Assembly: GCA_947561395.2 (NCBI GenBank) | Contig: OX387182.1 | Coordinates: 48,911,949-48,975,948, forward strand | Source of the DNA: Buxus sempervirens | Taxonomy: Eukaryota > Streptophyta > Magnoliopsida > Buxales > Buxaceae | DNA: 64,000 nucleotides | Direction of reading: 5' to 3' | Notes under the pieces: model-generated | What the model was told of the DNA's origin: nothing | What the model saw: the letters and a program-made list of their open reading frames with translations, nothing else | Database searches by the model: none | Translations under genes and position numbers: made by a program | Part shown: positions 44,169-54,663 of the stretch, in pieces | Layout of the letters: each line of letters begins with the position of its first letter | Position numbering within the stretch: position 1 is the stretch's first letter

Positions 44169-46634
44169 TGTGCGCACCTAAATCCGGCCTAGATCGCACA
44201 CCGGGCGCACGTTCAGTGCGTGCCTCGGGACATTCGGAGTCGCCACTGCCTGAGAGTACAGGCAGACACGGTTTTGCCCTAACCGGGTCTAAGTCTGGTC
44301 TGCGGCTTATTAGAGATCTAGCTAAGTCCTCGGTTACGGTTCGGGGAAGTCCTAAAGACACCCCGATCCGCCCCGTCGGTCTGACGGGTCCCTCGGGTTT
44401 CCCTGGTTTTTGAGTCAATCTCACCCTTTTCCTAGACCAGCATGCTGCTTATTGAGTCTGGCGGGGCCCTTTGAAGGTGTGGGTCCCTTTTATTTGATTT
44501 TATCTTTTATTGATTTAAGTGGAGTGGGTCGGACCCGAGTCCCGTTGGAAGACCCGTGGGCTGCCATGGTTGGGCCTTAGGCCCAGTTGGGGTATTGGGT
44601 AACCCATTTGGTTATTTTATTAAGTTTTATATATTTACAATTTTAGTTTGGGCTTAGTGGGCTTGGAATGGGCCCGTTAGCCTAAGTCAATTGGCCTGGG
44701 GCCCGTTTGTTGAAAACGGGCCGGGTTTGGGTCGGTCAGAAGTGGGCCCCACAAGTGGGCCAAAGGGATCTTAATGGGCCTATCTAGGCCCAAAGTCCAA
44801 AAATGGGCTTAAGGTAGCCCAAAATGGTTTAAAGGGATGGTTCAAGCCGGTTTAGGCCGGATCCGGTCCAACCGAACCAAGAAATTACACTTTTTCATCA
44901 TTTTTACATTTCGCCCGTGTTTTCTCTACGGTCCAGCCTGACCGTGGATTGACTACGGTCTCTTCTGCCCGTGAAGCAATCACGGTCCAGGCTGGACCGG
45001 CCTGAGTTTACGGGCACAACTCAGTTTGCCCATTTGTTGCCGATTTCATTCTGGATATGTTCCGGCTGCCTTTTAAGGGATCCAGTGGCATCCGCCGAGG
45101 TTTACAATATCTTCACAGCAACATAAGAACTCACTTCTTCATCATTTTCTTGTTCTTTACTTCTCCCCCTTTTTTTTTTATCTTTCATATGATCATCTTT
45201 TGCATGAGAACACATGAAGGAATCAGAGGTTCTTTATCATATGGCTAGGCTTGCAAACACATATTTATCATTGATCAAGAAGATAGGGAGTGTATGAAAA
45301 GGTGATCTTATATGAAGTGAAGCCATCTTGTCTTAGATGACTTTTATTTGTCATATCCAAACTCCCTTTCTCCTTCTTTTAATTGGATCTTCATCTTCAG
45401 CATACCATGCTTAATATTGCACACGTTAGAAGCCAATGGATGAGAGAAACAGTAAATAAAATAAGAGACAATTTAAACTCAAAATATTGACATGTATTGA
45501 ATAAGACAACTTCCCTTTTACTATTACCTTCTCAATTCTTTGACAAGTGATGGTTCTCTGGTAATCTCGGCAGCGCTTCCGCGTCACTTTGGATTTTCCA
45601 GATTGGTTTTAAAAGAGCCTTGATAGGAGGTTGGGTTTTAAGAAGATGCTTTGGGAGGATTAGGCATGGTTTTGGGGTTACAAGGGTATTTTGGGCATTA
45701 AATGGGCTTGGATAGGGTGGTGGTGATTGAACAGCATTCGGTCGTGGTAAGCAACAAGAGGGAGAGGGGGTAGGCCAAAGGAGGATGGCTTGTCCAAATG
45801 AAGGGGGTGGCCTCTCTATTTATAGGCAAAAATCCCGTGCCCGTATTTGAACTACGGGCATGCCTTGCCCGTACTTCAAGTACGGGCGTGCCTTGCCCGT
45901 AATTCAAATACGGGCGAAAAACGAATATTTGCAATTATCGCAGATTCGGCCGTACAGGACGCGTGTCTCGCCGTACAGCGACGCGTGTTTCCTTCTAGAA
46001 GCGTGCCGTATTTCAAATACGGGCATGCCCTGCCCGTAATGTAAATACGGTCCAGCACGTTTTAAAAATGTGTGGATTTCAAACCTTTATTCAATTTGAT
46101 TTATTTAAAGATTTTTATCCGATTTTTTTATTATTTTATTATAAAAACGAGATTCTTTTATTAAAATATTATTAAAAAACAAAGATATTTTTATTAAATG
46201 ATTATTTTATTTATTTAATTCATTTATTCTGCTTTTTGCTGCTGTTTTGCCACATGGGCAGCTTTCTTTGAAATTTCAACTGCCCATAACTTTTCCGTCC
46301 GATGTCCGATTTCAGCAAATTTGGTGTTGTTGGAATCGGCTCGGAACCCACTATCCACTGGGATCAAATTGGGCAGTTGAATTGGGGTTGAACAAAAAGT
46401 CAACTTTCGCTTCCCCAAAAGTTTGACCGGCTCATAACTTCCTCATCCGGACTCCGATTCTGGCAAACTCAGTTGCGTTAGAACCGTGTCGAAATGCTCT
46501 TTTCAATGAGGGGAAGTTTGATGGCCAATTCTCTTTGGATCAAAGAGTCAAATTTTGGCCTCCTCAGGGTTTGACTTTTTAATTGAAATTTTTATTTTCT
46601 TCATTTTTTGGGGTGCAAAAATCAGGTGCTAACA
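44169..46634 (-). repeat. 3' LTR of the Tat-like element
   Basis: The plus strand reads TGTGCGCACCTAAATCCGG at one end and CAGGTGCTAACA at the other. In element orientation it is therefore TGTTAGCACC...GGTGCGCACA with TG...CA ends. It contains a cluster of GCCCGTA-TACGGGC palindromes (45838-46050). Confidence 0.95.
45838..46050. repeat. Cluster of GCCCGTANTTNAANTACGGGC palindromes in the LTR
   Basis: At least four imperfect palindromes of the type gcccgtatttgaactacgggc lie within about 210 bp, separated by 'atgccttgcccg' or longer spacers. The second LTR has the same cluster at about 56335-56550. They could form hairpins in DNA or RNA, or be paired protein-binding sites. The function is not known. 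Confidence 0.85.
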
Positions 46635-46650
46635 GCTGCCCCTCTTTGCT
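46635..46650 (-). other. Polypurine tract of the Tat-like element
   Basis: The minus strand reads AGCAAAGAGGGGCAGC directly before the 3' LTR. This fixes the orientation of the element as minus, in agreement with gag and the primer site. Confidence 0.85.
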
Positions 46651-49600
46651 GGAGTCACCTTAGGGGATGAACGGCAAAGAAGAAAAAGAACCTTATTTTT
46701 GCACCCTGCATTTCTGTCGACATGGTCGACGAGCTCAATTAATGAATTGTTTTTAATGAAAGGGAAGTGTCAGATGTCTGGTATCACTTCCTGATTTTGG
46801 AATCCCTATACCCTCTTTCGGGTTTGAATAGGGTTGTTCCTTAGTTTTTGAGAAAGATAGGATTAAATTTTGAGCTCATCAGCCTGTTTCGGCGTTGATG
46901 CAAGGCACTTAACAATGTTCTTTTCTTTTTGTTTGTTCCTTTAAAGCTTTTAGTGACTTCAGTTTTTTTTTTTTTTTAAGTGGATGATAGGCTAAGGTTA
47001 GGGACTGGGAGTAAAGGTGGGAGGACGGGAGGAGGCTCTTGCGCTGCTGCCCATCATCTCAGAGACCACACACACTTATTCTAGCCTATGCTATTTACAA
47101 AAGTGGGAAATCAAAATTTACAAAAGGGAGCGAATTTGCCCATTATTGCTTTTCTCCTTTTTCTGTTGTTTCTTCCTTGCCAGCCTCTTTCTTCGTGGAG
47201 GCGCCTTGCTTCTTATGGACACCTTGTCCTTCAGTCTTGATTCTCTGTCATTTTGTCCTTCACCACCAATTCTTTTGTTATTTTGTTCAATCTTGTTCTT
47301 CAATCTAGGGAGACACTCTGCTTCTTAAGGGACATATTTCCGCGTCATTCAGAAGTAGGAGACGGCTTTCCTTCAAATGGTGGGAGATGTCTTGCTCCTT
47401 AGGGATTTCAGACGTGGGAGTCGCCTTGCTCCTTAGATGTGGGAGTCGCTTTGCTCCTTATAGATTTCAAATGTGGGAGTCACCTTGCTCCTTAGAGATT
47501 TCAGATGTGGGAGTCGCCTTGCTCCTCATGGATTTCAAATTTGGGAGTCGCCTTGCTCCTTAGAGATTTCAGATGTGGGAGTCACCTTGCTTCTTATGGA
47601 TTTTCAAATGTGGGAGTCGCCTTGCTCCTTAGAGATTTCAAATGTGGGAGTCGCCTTGCTCCTTAGAGATTTCAAATGTGGGAGTCGCCTTGCTCCTTAG
47701 AGATTTCAGATATGGGAGTCGCCTTGCTCCTTATGGATTTCAAATGTGGGAGTCGCCTTGCTCCTTAGAGATTTCAGATGTGGGAGTCGCCTTGCTCCTT
47801 AGAGATTTCAAATGTGGGAGTCACCTTGCTCCTTATGGATTTCAAATGTGGGAGTCGACTTGCTCCTTAGAGATTTCAGATGTGGGAGTCGTCTTGCTCC
47901 TTATGGATTTCAAATTTGGGAGTCGCCTTGCTCCTTAGAGATTTCAGATGTGGGAGTCACCTTGCTCCTTAGAGATTTTCAAATGTGGGAGTCGCCTTGC
48001 TCCTTAGAGATTTCAAATTTGGGAATCGTTGGCTCCATTAATTTGGGGTTGCCATTTTGGGTTTTTGGAGTCGCCTTGCTCCAGGGACGCCTTGCCGTTT
48101 TAGTTTCGGAGTCGCCTTGCTCCAGGGACGCCTTGCCCTTTTAGTTTCGGAGTCGCCTTGCTCCTCTTAGTGTTTAATTTTGGAGGCACCTTGCTCCTTT
48201 CTGTTTTCAATTTTTCGGAGACATCTTGCTCTATCTAGGTAGGGAGACGCCTTGCTCCTTAAGGGACATTATTTTGTGTCATTCGGTTTCTTTCCAACAC
48301 GTGGAATGTGCTGGGATATCTTTGTCTTTTTGTTCCCAATTTTTGTTGGTACCTGCAAAAGTTCAAGTGAAATTTAGTTAATCAGAATTTTTTTTTACCA
48401 TCAAAATTATGTGCACAATCCATGCCATTAAAACCTTTTGAAAATCCACCAAAATGTTTGGAATTTCCTCTTTTCAAAGTGGGTCCATAACAAGACCAGT
48501 AATCTTTGGGTCAGTCACCTGACACTCTCATTTAGACTTATGAAATTGTGCCTCCCGGCACTCCATGCAAGGGTATCAACATTTCTGCCTTCAATGGCAT
48601 GCCCCAGATTAAAATGGGGGGAGTTGTTTTGGTTCAGTGGGGTTTCTTTGGCACTGCCCTTCCCCAGTTCTTTTGATTTTCACTCTCTTGTTTTTTCCTT
48701 TTTCCCACCCTTGGTTGGGGGTTTTGAAATGGTTTTTCTCTCACTTGGTTCCCTTATTCAGGTTCGGTGCATTGCCCCAGTCTGAGGGCCCTGTCAATTT
48801 TCATAGATCATGATCCCACGATCAGAGAGGACTTATTAGTAGGACGAAATGTAGGCTTTGGTTCCAGTGTTTAGAAACGAAGGACAAATAGGTTCAAATC
48901 CTATATAACTTCATTCTATGGGTAACCATTATGTCTAGCCAAAATTCTTTTGCTCCTTGGATTCTGTCATTGCCAGTTTGTCTGAAAGTTAGTGTCACAT
49001 TCTCTATAATCAGAAAGGACTTCATAACAGGACGAAACGTAGGCTGGGTTTATGGGTCCAGAAGAAATGATATGAAGGCTCAAAATTTGTGAGCAGGGTA
49101 AGAACCATATCCTGTCCACTTTTCTTGGTTAGGGCTTGCTTCATCTCTTGTCCCTTCAGCTTTGTGTAGCTTCTTTATCTTTTTTCCATCTTTATTATTT
49201 TCTTTCCTTTCCTTTCTTGGGTTCTTTGCCCCAATTCTTGACTTTTGCTTTTGGGGTTTGCCCCGGCTTTTGTTTTTCTTTTTTTTTTCTTCTTTTCTTT
49301 TTCTTTTCTCAAAAGGAATTACCCCAGTTCTTTCTTCACATTCTTGTTTTCTGGGGTTTTTCCATTTCTTTCTGTTCTTTTGTTCTTAGGGTGCTTTTCG
49401 CTTTACCCTTCTTCACCTTGGTCTTTCTCGTGTCTCCACTTTCATGAAGCTTCGTGCCCCAATTTTGAAGACAGGACATGGTAGGGTTAATGAAGAGATT
49501 GTTAGGCTCAAAGTGTTTTGCTAGGGTTTCATCTTGTGTCAGATGATTTTTGGGAGAAAATCAAGGATGGCCTTTCATCCTTTTACAGAGAATGTAACAC

Positions 49601-50210
49601 TTACTTGTCCTTGTACAATTAACTGGCTCAAGTACCACTTTCATCTTTATTCATTTCTCTTTTTGACTTTGCCCCAGTTTGGGTGGCTAGACATAACATG
49701 GGTTAAAAATGAGACGATCAAGCTTAATCATGTCTGACTAGCGGAATTTGTTTGAAGTATTTCAGCCAAAAATGGCCTCTCATCACGTCATTGGGATCAT
49801 TGATCCTGGATCATGTCAATGACCCTTGACTGGTATGGGCACCTCGCCCCTTCTTCCTCTTTTTTCCTTCTTTTCAGCTCGCCCCACTGCTTGGCAGGGT
49901 AGGGTTCAAATGTGGTGCTGGTGGGGGATCCTTTGGCTATGTTGAAACCCACACAACTTGTGCTGTCTGGCACATTCCATTTTTCAAATTTGATTGTTCA
50001 GGTTTGTCCCGAGATCACAATCTTGCCTTGGTGTAGTTAAACACTCTGGTGATTTCCCAAAAGATTTCATAAGCTTGCAAAAAGAAGCATGTTATCAAGT
50101 TCGGAAATTAAAAGAAAGCATAAACAAAAGTAAAGTAGTAATTTATGCAAAAGGTGGCTGATACGAATCAGCATTCTTGGAATTCAGTTGCCTGTCGTGG
50201 CAGGAAGCTT
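46651..50210. other. Non-coding 3' interior of the Tat-like element
   Basis: About 3.5 kb in the place where pol would be expected. No RT or integrase motif was seen on either strand. It holds the 34-bp repeat array (about 47395-48030). Two or three diverged copies of a block with 'aggacttattagtaggacgaaatgtagg' type text lie near 48820, 49010 and 49470, and there are T-rich stretches. Confidence 0.7.
47395..48030. repeat. 34-bp tandem repeat array in the Tat-like element
   Basis: About 18 units of 'gtgggagtcgccttgctcct' followed by 'tagagatttcaaat' or 'tatggatttcaaat'. The alternation of the two unit types gives a higher-order pattern in places. Related 'gtcgccttgctcc' words continue at lower order to about 48260. 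The long plus-strand frames here come from the repeat. Confidence 0.9.
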
Positions 50211-50945
50211 TTAGGTGCTTTCCTCATCCTCCTTTTCATCCTCTCCTCTCTTTTGTGGGAAGATGGTTAATTCAGAAGTCCGAGCCTGGGCTAACATGTT
50301 GGAGGCAACAGATCTTGGTTGTTCGACAAATTCCTTTAGGAACCCCTGATCAATCAAGTCTTGGATTCCATGCTGCAGACCCCAACATTGCTCCGTGCTA
50401 TGTCCTGGAGATCCCATATGATAAGCGCAAAATACATTTGGATTGTACTTGCGACTAGCGGATGCTCGCGGGTTAGGCCGCTTAGGCTGCAATAGGCCCT
50501 TCTTTAGTAAACCATTTAGAATCTGAGCTGGTTGGGTATTCAGAGGGGTGAACTGTCTATTAAGTTTGGTATGCCTTCCTTCTAGGATTTTCTTTGAGAG
50601 GGAACAATTCACCAGTTTGTCATGTTTCCCTTTGTCATGGTGAACACCCAGCTCCTTCACGAGTCGAGGACTATTTGCTACCACGGCTTTCCCTTTTCTT
50701 CTTTGCTTTTGACCATCGGCTAAGGTGGGTGGAAGGCTCACTTCCAGGTTACTCCGGGGTATCTCTGCCTTCAAGCTTTCAATCTCCTTTTCCAGATCCC
50801 TTACTCGAGATTTCAGCTCAAAATTTTCCTTCTCCAATGCTTCCCAACATTGATTCCTGATTGTCATCTGCTGGGCTGCATCATGATTTGTCTTTAAGGA
50901 ACAGTCCATGTTGGTTGTTGATGAGGTTCCTGCCATAAAGAACAA
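50211..50945 (-). CDS. Second gag-like ORF with coiled coil and CxxH zinc motif
   Basis: 245 codons. The N-terminal third is a likely coiled coil ('ALEKENFELKSRVRDLEKEI'). The C-terminal half reads 'RQFTPLNTQPAQILNGLLKK' and 'FCAYHMGSPGHSTEQCWGLQ'. These parallel, segment by segment, the end of the gag at 51074-52195 ('REFTPLPYTLAELLPTLLRE' and 'SCEYHMGAQGHDTDGCWGLR'). So the zinc-binding tail of gag is present twice, in separate frames. The frame lies between gag and the non-coding 3' interior, where protease would normally begin, but it has no D-T/S-G protease motif. Possibly nucleic-acid binding; function unproven. Confidence 0.7.
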   Translation of the reverse strand: MFFMAGTSSTTNMDCSLKTNHDAAQQMTIRNQCWEALEKENFELKSRVRDLEKEIESLKAEIPRSNLEVSLPPTLADGQKQRRKGKAVVANSPRLVKELGVHHDKGKHDKLVNCSLSKKILEGRHTKLNRQFTPLNTQPAQILNGLLKKGLLQPKRPNPRASASRKYNPNVFCAYHMGSPGHSTEQCWGLQHGIQDLIDQGFLKEFVEQPRSVASNMLAQARTSELTIFPQKRGEDEKEDEEST

Positions 50946-50984
50946 ACCTTAGGAAGCAGAATGCATAATAAGATACATGGAAAT

Positions 50985-51080
50985 GATGATGATTTTTTTT
51001 TCTTTTTTCTTTTTTCTTTCTTTCTTCTTTTTTCTTTTCTTTTCTTTTTTTTTCTTTTTTTTTTTCTCTTTTTTTATTTT
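50985..51080. repeat. Polypyrimidine (T/C) tract between the two gag-like frames
   Basis: Nearly 90 bases of T with interspersed single C on the plus strand, so A/G on the coding strand. It separates the two gag-like ORFs and crosses the end of neither zinc motif. Confidence 0.9.
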
Positions 51081-52195
51081 GGTAGAGGATCAAGTTTGAG
51101 TTCCCCAGCTTCAAGAAGGTCTTGGACTGCATGCCGAAGGCCCCAACATCCATCAGTATCATGGCCTTGTGCGCCCATGTGGTATTCGCAGCTCTTGCTT
51201 GGATCGTAGCCACTCATTTTTGAAGCCTTGGGATTTGGCGTTGCCAGTTGCAGGTGTCCCTCCCTCAAGAGTGTTGGTAACAACTCAGCCAGCGTATATG
51301 GAAGCGGGGTGAACTCCCGGTTCTTTCTCTCCTCTTTGGTAAGACGCCTTCTGAGGTGAGCCACTGTATTGTTAGCGGAGGGGAGGCTCATACTTCTTGA
51401 AGAAGGGATGTGAAATGGCACAGAAGGTTGCACAAGGTGAACTGTGCTTGTGTTGTCATCACCCTCTTGTCTTTTGTCACTTGAGGTGTTTCCATGCAAC
51501 AAGCTCATCATGGGACCTCCGAGCTTCTCCATTTTAATTGCATCTTCAATTCTGTCTGCCGCCATAATTAGGTCGGAGAAATTTACAGTGCACTGTCCCA
51601 ACAGCATTGTGAAGTATGGTTGCCCCAGTGATGATATGAACAAGGAAGTCCGCTCTTGTTCAAGGAGAGGGGGTTGTACCACGCTTGCCAGTTCCATCCA
51701 CCTTTTAGCGTAGTCTCTTACAGACTCGCTATTCCTTTTTGACAGTTTCTGCAATTCGGCTCTGGTCTGAACCATCTGGCTATTCAAATGGTATTGCTGA
51801 ATAAACACAGCAGCAAGGTCATTCCATGTCTTGATCTTCTGCTTATCTAGACTGAGGAACCATGAGTATGCTGCCCCAGTTAGAGATCTCTGGAAGAACT
51901 GTACCATGATCTTTTCATTTTTCACGTATTGGCACATGTCGGCCGAGTAAGATCTGAGGTGGTTCAATGGACAACTAGTGCCATCAAATTGGTGTAGCTC
52001 CGGACACTTAAACTTGGGTGGGAGCTGAATATCTGAGAAAAAACAGAGGCTCTCCAGAGTAGCCCCGCTTGGGAGCGTACTAGGTTGCAGCTGTTTCAGT
52101 TCCTCTCTCATGGCCGCTAGCTCTGCTTTGCTTTCTTCCTGTACCACTGCCATCTTTTCTTCAAACTGGACTTGCTGGGTCCTGTACCAGTCCAT
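51074..52195 (-). CDS. Tat-like Gag
   Basis: 374 codons as an open frame. It holds the retrotransposon gag core: 'FKCPELHQFDGTSCPLNHLR', 'QFFQRSLTGAAYSWFLSLDK', 'WNDLAAVFIQQYHLN' and 'SESVRDYAKRWMELA', then a C-terminal zinc-type motif 'CEYHMGAQGHDTDGCWG'. Structural protein of the particle. The same frame extends upstream to an ATG at 52462 ('MDSSEASIPSSS'), with a single TAG at 52283-52285. The annotated start at 52195 is therefore probably internal, and the full product would be about 463 residues if not for that stop. No pol follows. Confidence 0.88.
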   Translation of the reverse strand: MDWYRTQQVQFEEKMAVVQEESKAELAAMREELKQLQPSTLPSGATLESLCFFSDIQLPPKFKCPELHQFDGTSCPLNHLRSYSADMCQYVKNEKIMVQFFQRSLTGAAYSWFLSLDKQKIKTWNDLAAVFIQQYHLNSQMVQTRAELQKLSKRNSESVRDYAKRWMELASVVQPPLLEQERTSLFISSLGQPYFTMLLGQCTVNFSDLIMAADRIEDAIKMEKLGGPMMSLLHGNTSSDKRQEGDDNTSTVHLVQPSVPFHIPSSRSMSLPSANNTVAHLRRRLTKEERKNREFTPLPYTLAELLPTLLREGHLQLATPNPKASKMSGYDPSKSCEYHMGAQGHDTDGCWGLRHAVQDLLEAGELKLDPLPK

Positions 52196-52462
52196 TTTGT
52201 CTTGTTTCGTTTGGACAGGCGCGGGCCATTCTTGTGGTGGTGGATGGATTGGTACTGCTATCGGGTGTGGGAATGGAATGTCCTACGGTGGCAGATGTGC
52301 CGTCATCAATGCTGGTTGAGATGGCTGCCCTTGCTGGATTTCTGGCATTTGAATCCCCATGGCATGTGTCACGGTCACTTGTTGACTTAAGTCCATTGTG
52401 ATTGGCTGTTCCTCAGCCCTTTGCTGTGATGATGATGGAATTGAGGCCTCCGAAGAATCCAT

Positions 52463-54642
52463 TACAGTCCTTTCTTATTGCAAATTCAGCTTTCTGGGTA
52501 GTGCTTTTAATGTGAAGTACCTGAATCGTACCTGCTGATTAAAGATCTCGATCAGTTTCTTTTCAACTTATGAACAAGGTGTTGTGTGTGACGAGATCAT
52601 TTACACCGTGAGTGGTGCTCTGGTGTCACGATGAACGAAAACAGATATGGGATGATTCATGCATGAAAATCATAATTTTGACAAAACATCACTGTGAACA
52701 GTGTGTGACAGTGCCGTATCCAATCAAAAGTTCTTTTTGACAATTGTGATGTTAAAAGAACTTGCAATTTGATTTTTCAGAGATTGAGACTCTGGAGATC
52801 ATATCGTGTTTGATGGTTTTCAAAACCGTGCAACACGTGCTTTATGAGGGCAAACCTCAGGAAATCATATCCGTGCCTTAATGGGCGGCGACTGAAAATT
52901 TCTTTGAAAACGTGCAATGGTAAACAAATCAGGAAACATGTTCTGGACAATCCACACCATGGCACCTGAATGGCATGGAGAATTTACGCCGCAAGATGGG
53001 CGATTTGATTTATGTCTAAATAGCTAGCTCAATATAACCACGAATGACGGCTTTACTGCGCATAGCAAAAGACAATGTTAATGTTCGTCATGGAGACGAT
53101 TCAATGTAGGCCCGAAGGCCATTTTGATGAATGCTTCGAAAGCCGGCTCAATGCATGCCCAGAAAATTTTTGTGCATTTTTGAAAATGGTTCGGCTAAAC
53201 AGGCTGGTGTAAATGATCTCGTAGTGCACATGTTTAACACAAGAACAAATATATACACTGGTAAAATGAAAGTTAAATGCTAAAAAAAAAACCAACAGGT
53301 GTGTGCATGGTCCTAAAAGGGTTGGTGCCTGTTAAGGCATGACTCCTAGACATACTTGTGTAAGGAAGCATTCCTAAGTCCTGATCAGCCTTTTATCTTT
53401 CATCTGTTCTTTCATCTGCTTTTGGGTGTCAGACCACAACAAAAATGCTTACAACTTGCCATCGAGGGCGAAATTTACAAAAATAATTCTGTAAAGAAAA
53501 TCACCTTTAGGGTTGTTGAGAACCCAAAAAGAGGGTACAAGTTTGTTTCTTGGTAGGTGAGCTGAAATCCTAAATCTAGGGTTTTTCTGCCCCTAGGTCT
53601 GTTCTGATCCATTTCTGTTTGATTGTCTGATCTGGCCGGCTCTCATCTGCTCAAAAGGCTGACTAGGACTTAAGGTGCTTCCACCGGACTCTATGGGTCA
53701 AGGCCCACGGCTTACGGGACTCAAATGCATGGATCTGGGGTTAGACCCCTGATCAAATTGGGCTGGTTTCCTAAATTAGGACTAAGGCAGCCCATGGTCT
53801 AGGTCTCACTCAGTTTGTGCAAAAAACGGCGGGGGTTGCTACCCCTGATGGACTCTTGGGTTTTAAATTGATTTTTCCCTTATTTTGTTCCAGCATTCGC
53901 GTTCACATTCAGATTCAGATCTATTTACATTCAGAGTATCAAGGTTTTTCAGAATCAATAGGTGGGGAAGGATACCCAGCCCGAGGCATTTGCCTGCAAG
54001 GGTCTGAGCCAAGTACCAGACCCCTCGCGTACCATGGTAAGAAACCAATGGCGCTAAGAAATCCAGAAACCTGGGGAGATGGGTTTACCCTGCTTTCCCC
54101 GGCAAGCCACGGGAGCGTAGGGCTAATACCATCCCAAAAGTAAGTTTCTCGATTGAAGAAGGGTGGCTGCTAGAGAGATCTAGGTTTTGGTTAAGAAGAG
54201 CATTCAGATATTCAGACAGCATTCAGTTCGGATCATTCAGGCAGACTCCCTCATGCCTGTCACCCCACGCAGTTAAAAGTTCATTCACGGTGTAGTGAGG
54301 TGCTTGTATTGTGCAGTGGGGTCAAGTGCTGTGTCTATTCGGGTGATTCTCGGATAAGGGCCAACAAAGGGTTCCTTAATGTCACATTTATAGTAAAAGT
54401 GCAGAACAGCATGTAATACAAGTTCTGGGTGGATCCCCAGGTAAGTGGGCGGGTCACATTGGTCCCTGTTAAAAACCACTTGCCTTAGGCGATTATCATG
54501 TCCGTTTGACAGGATCCCCCAATATCATGTAATTACAAAAGTTCCATACCTTACTAAGGTTGGACAAAAAGTACTTCCTAAATTAGCCTATATCCTCCTA
54601 AGTTGACTCATTTGATAACCAGGGTCCGACTGGGTTGAGGGG
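52463..54642. other. 5' leader of the Tat-like element
   Basis: About 2.2 kb between primer site and gag in element orientation, without a recognised protein. Ogre elements often have an extra ORF1 here, and none was found. The part at about 54430-54565 resembles the non-coding block in the hAT element at about 7825-7960. Confidence 0.65.
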
Positions 54643-54660
54643 TCCCCAGTGGAGTCGCCA
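54643..54660 (-). other. Primer-binding site, tRNA-Arg type
   Basis: The minus strand reads TGGCGACTCCACTGGGGA three bases after the 5' LTR. It is complementary, with one difference, to the 3' end (including CCA) of plant tRNA-Arg(ACG). tRNA-Arg priming is a reported trait of Ogre/Tat elements. Confidence 0.8.
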
Positions 54661-54663
54661 AGC

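Noticed and set aside
44168-44413. 81-codon frame at the LTR start, repeated near 54711-54908
   Set aside because: It lies in the LTR, has no family resemblance, and appears in both LTR copies only because they are duplicates.
42226-44424. Frames of 179 to 329 codons on both strands
   Set aside because: The same minisatellite artefact. The longest minus-strand one also runs into the Tat-like LTR.
47473-48144. Repeated 'WESPCSLEISDVGV' frames
   Set aside because: 34-bp tandem repeat read through. All-frame openness explains it.
54643-54660. tRNA gene
   Set aside because: Only the 18-base 3' end of tRNA-Arg is present. It is the primer-binding site of a retrotransposon.
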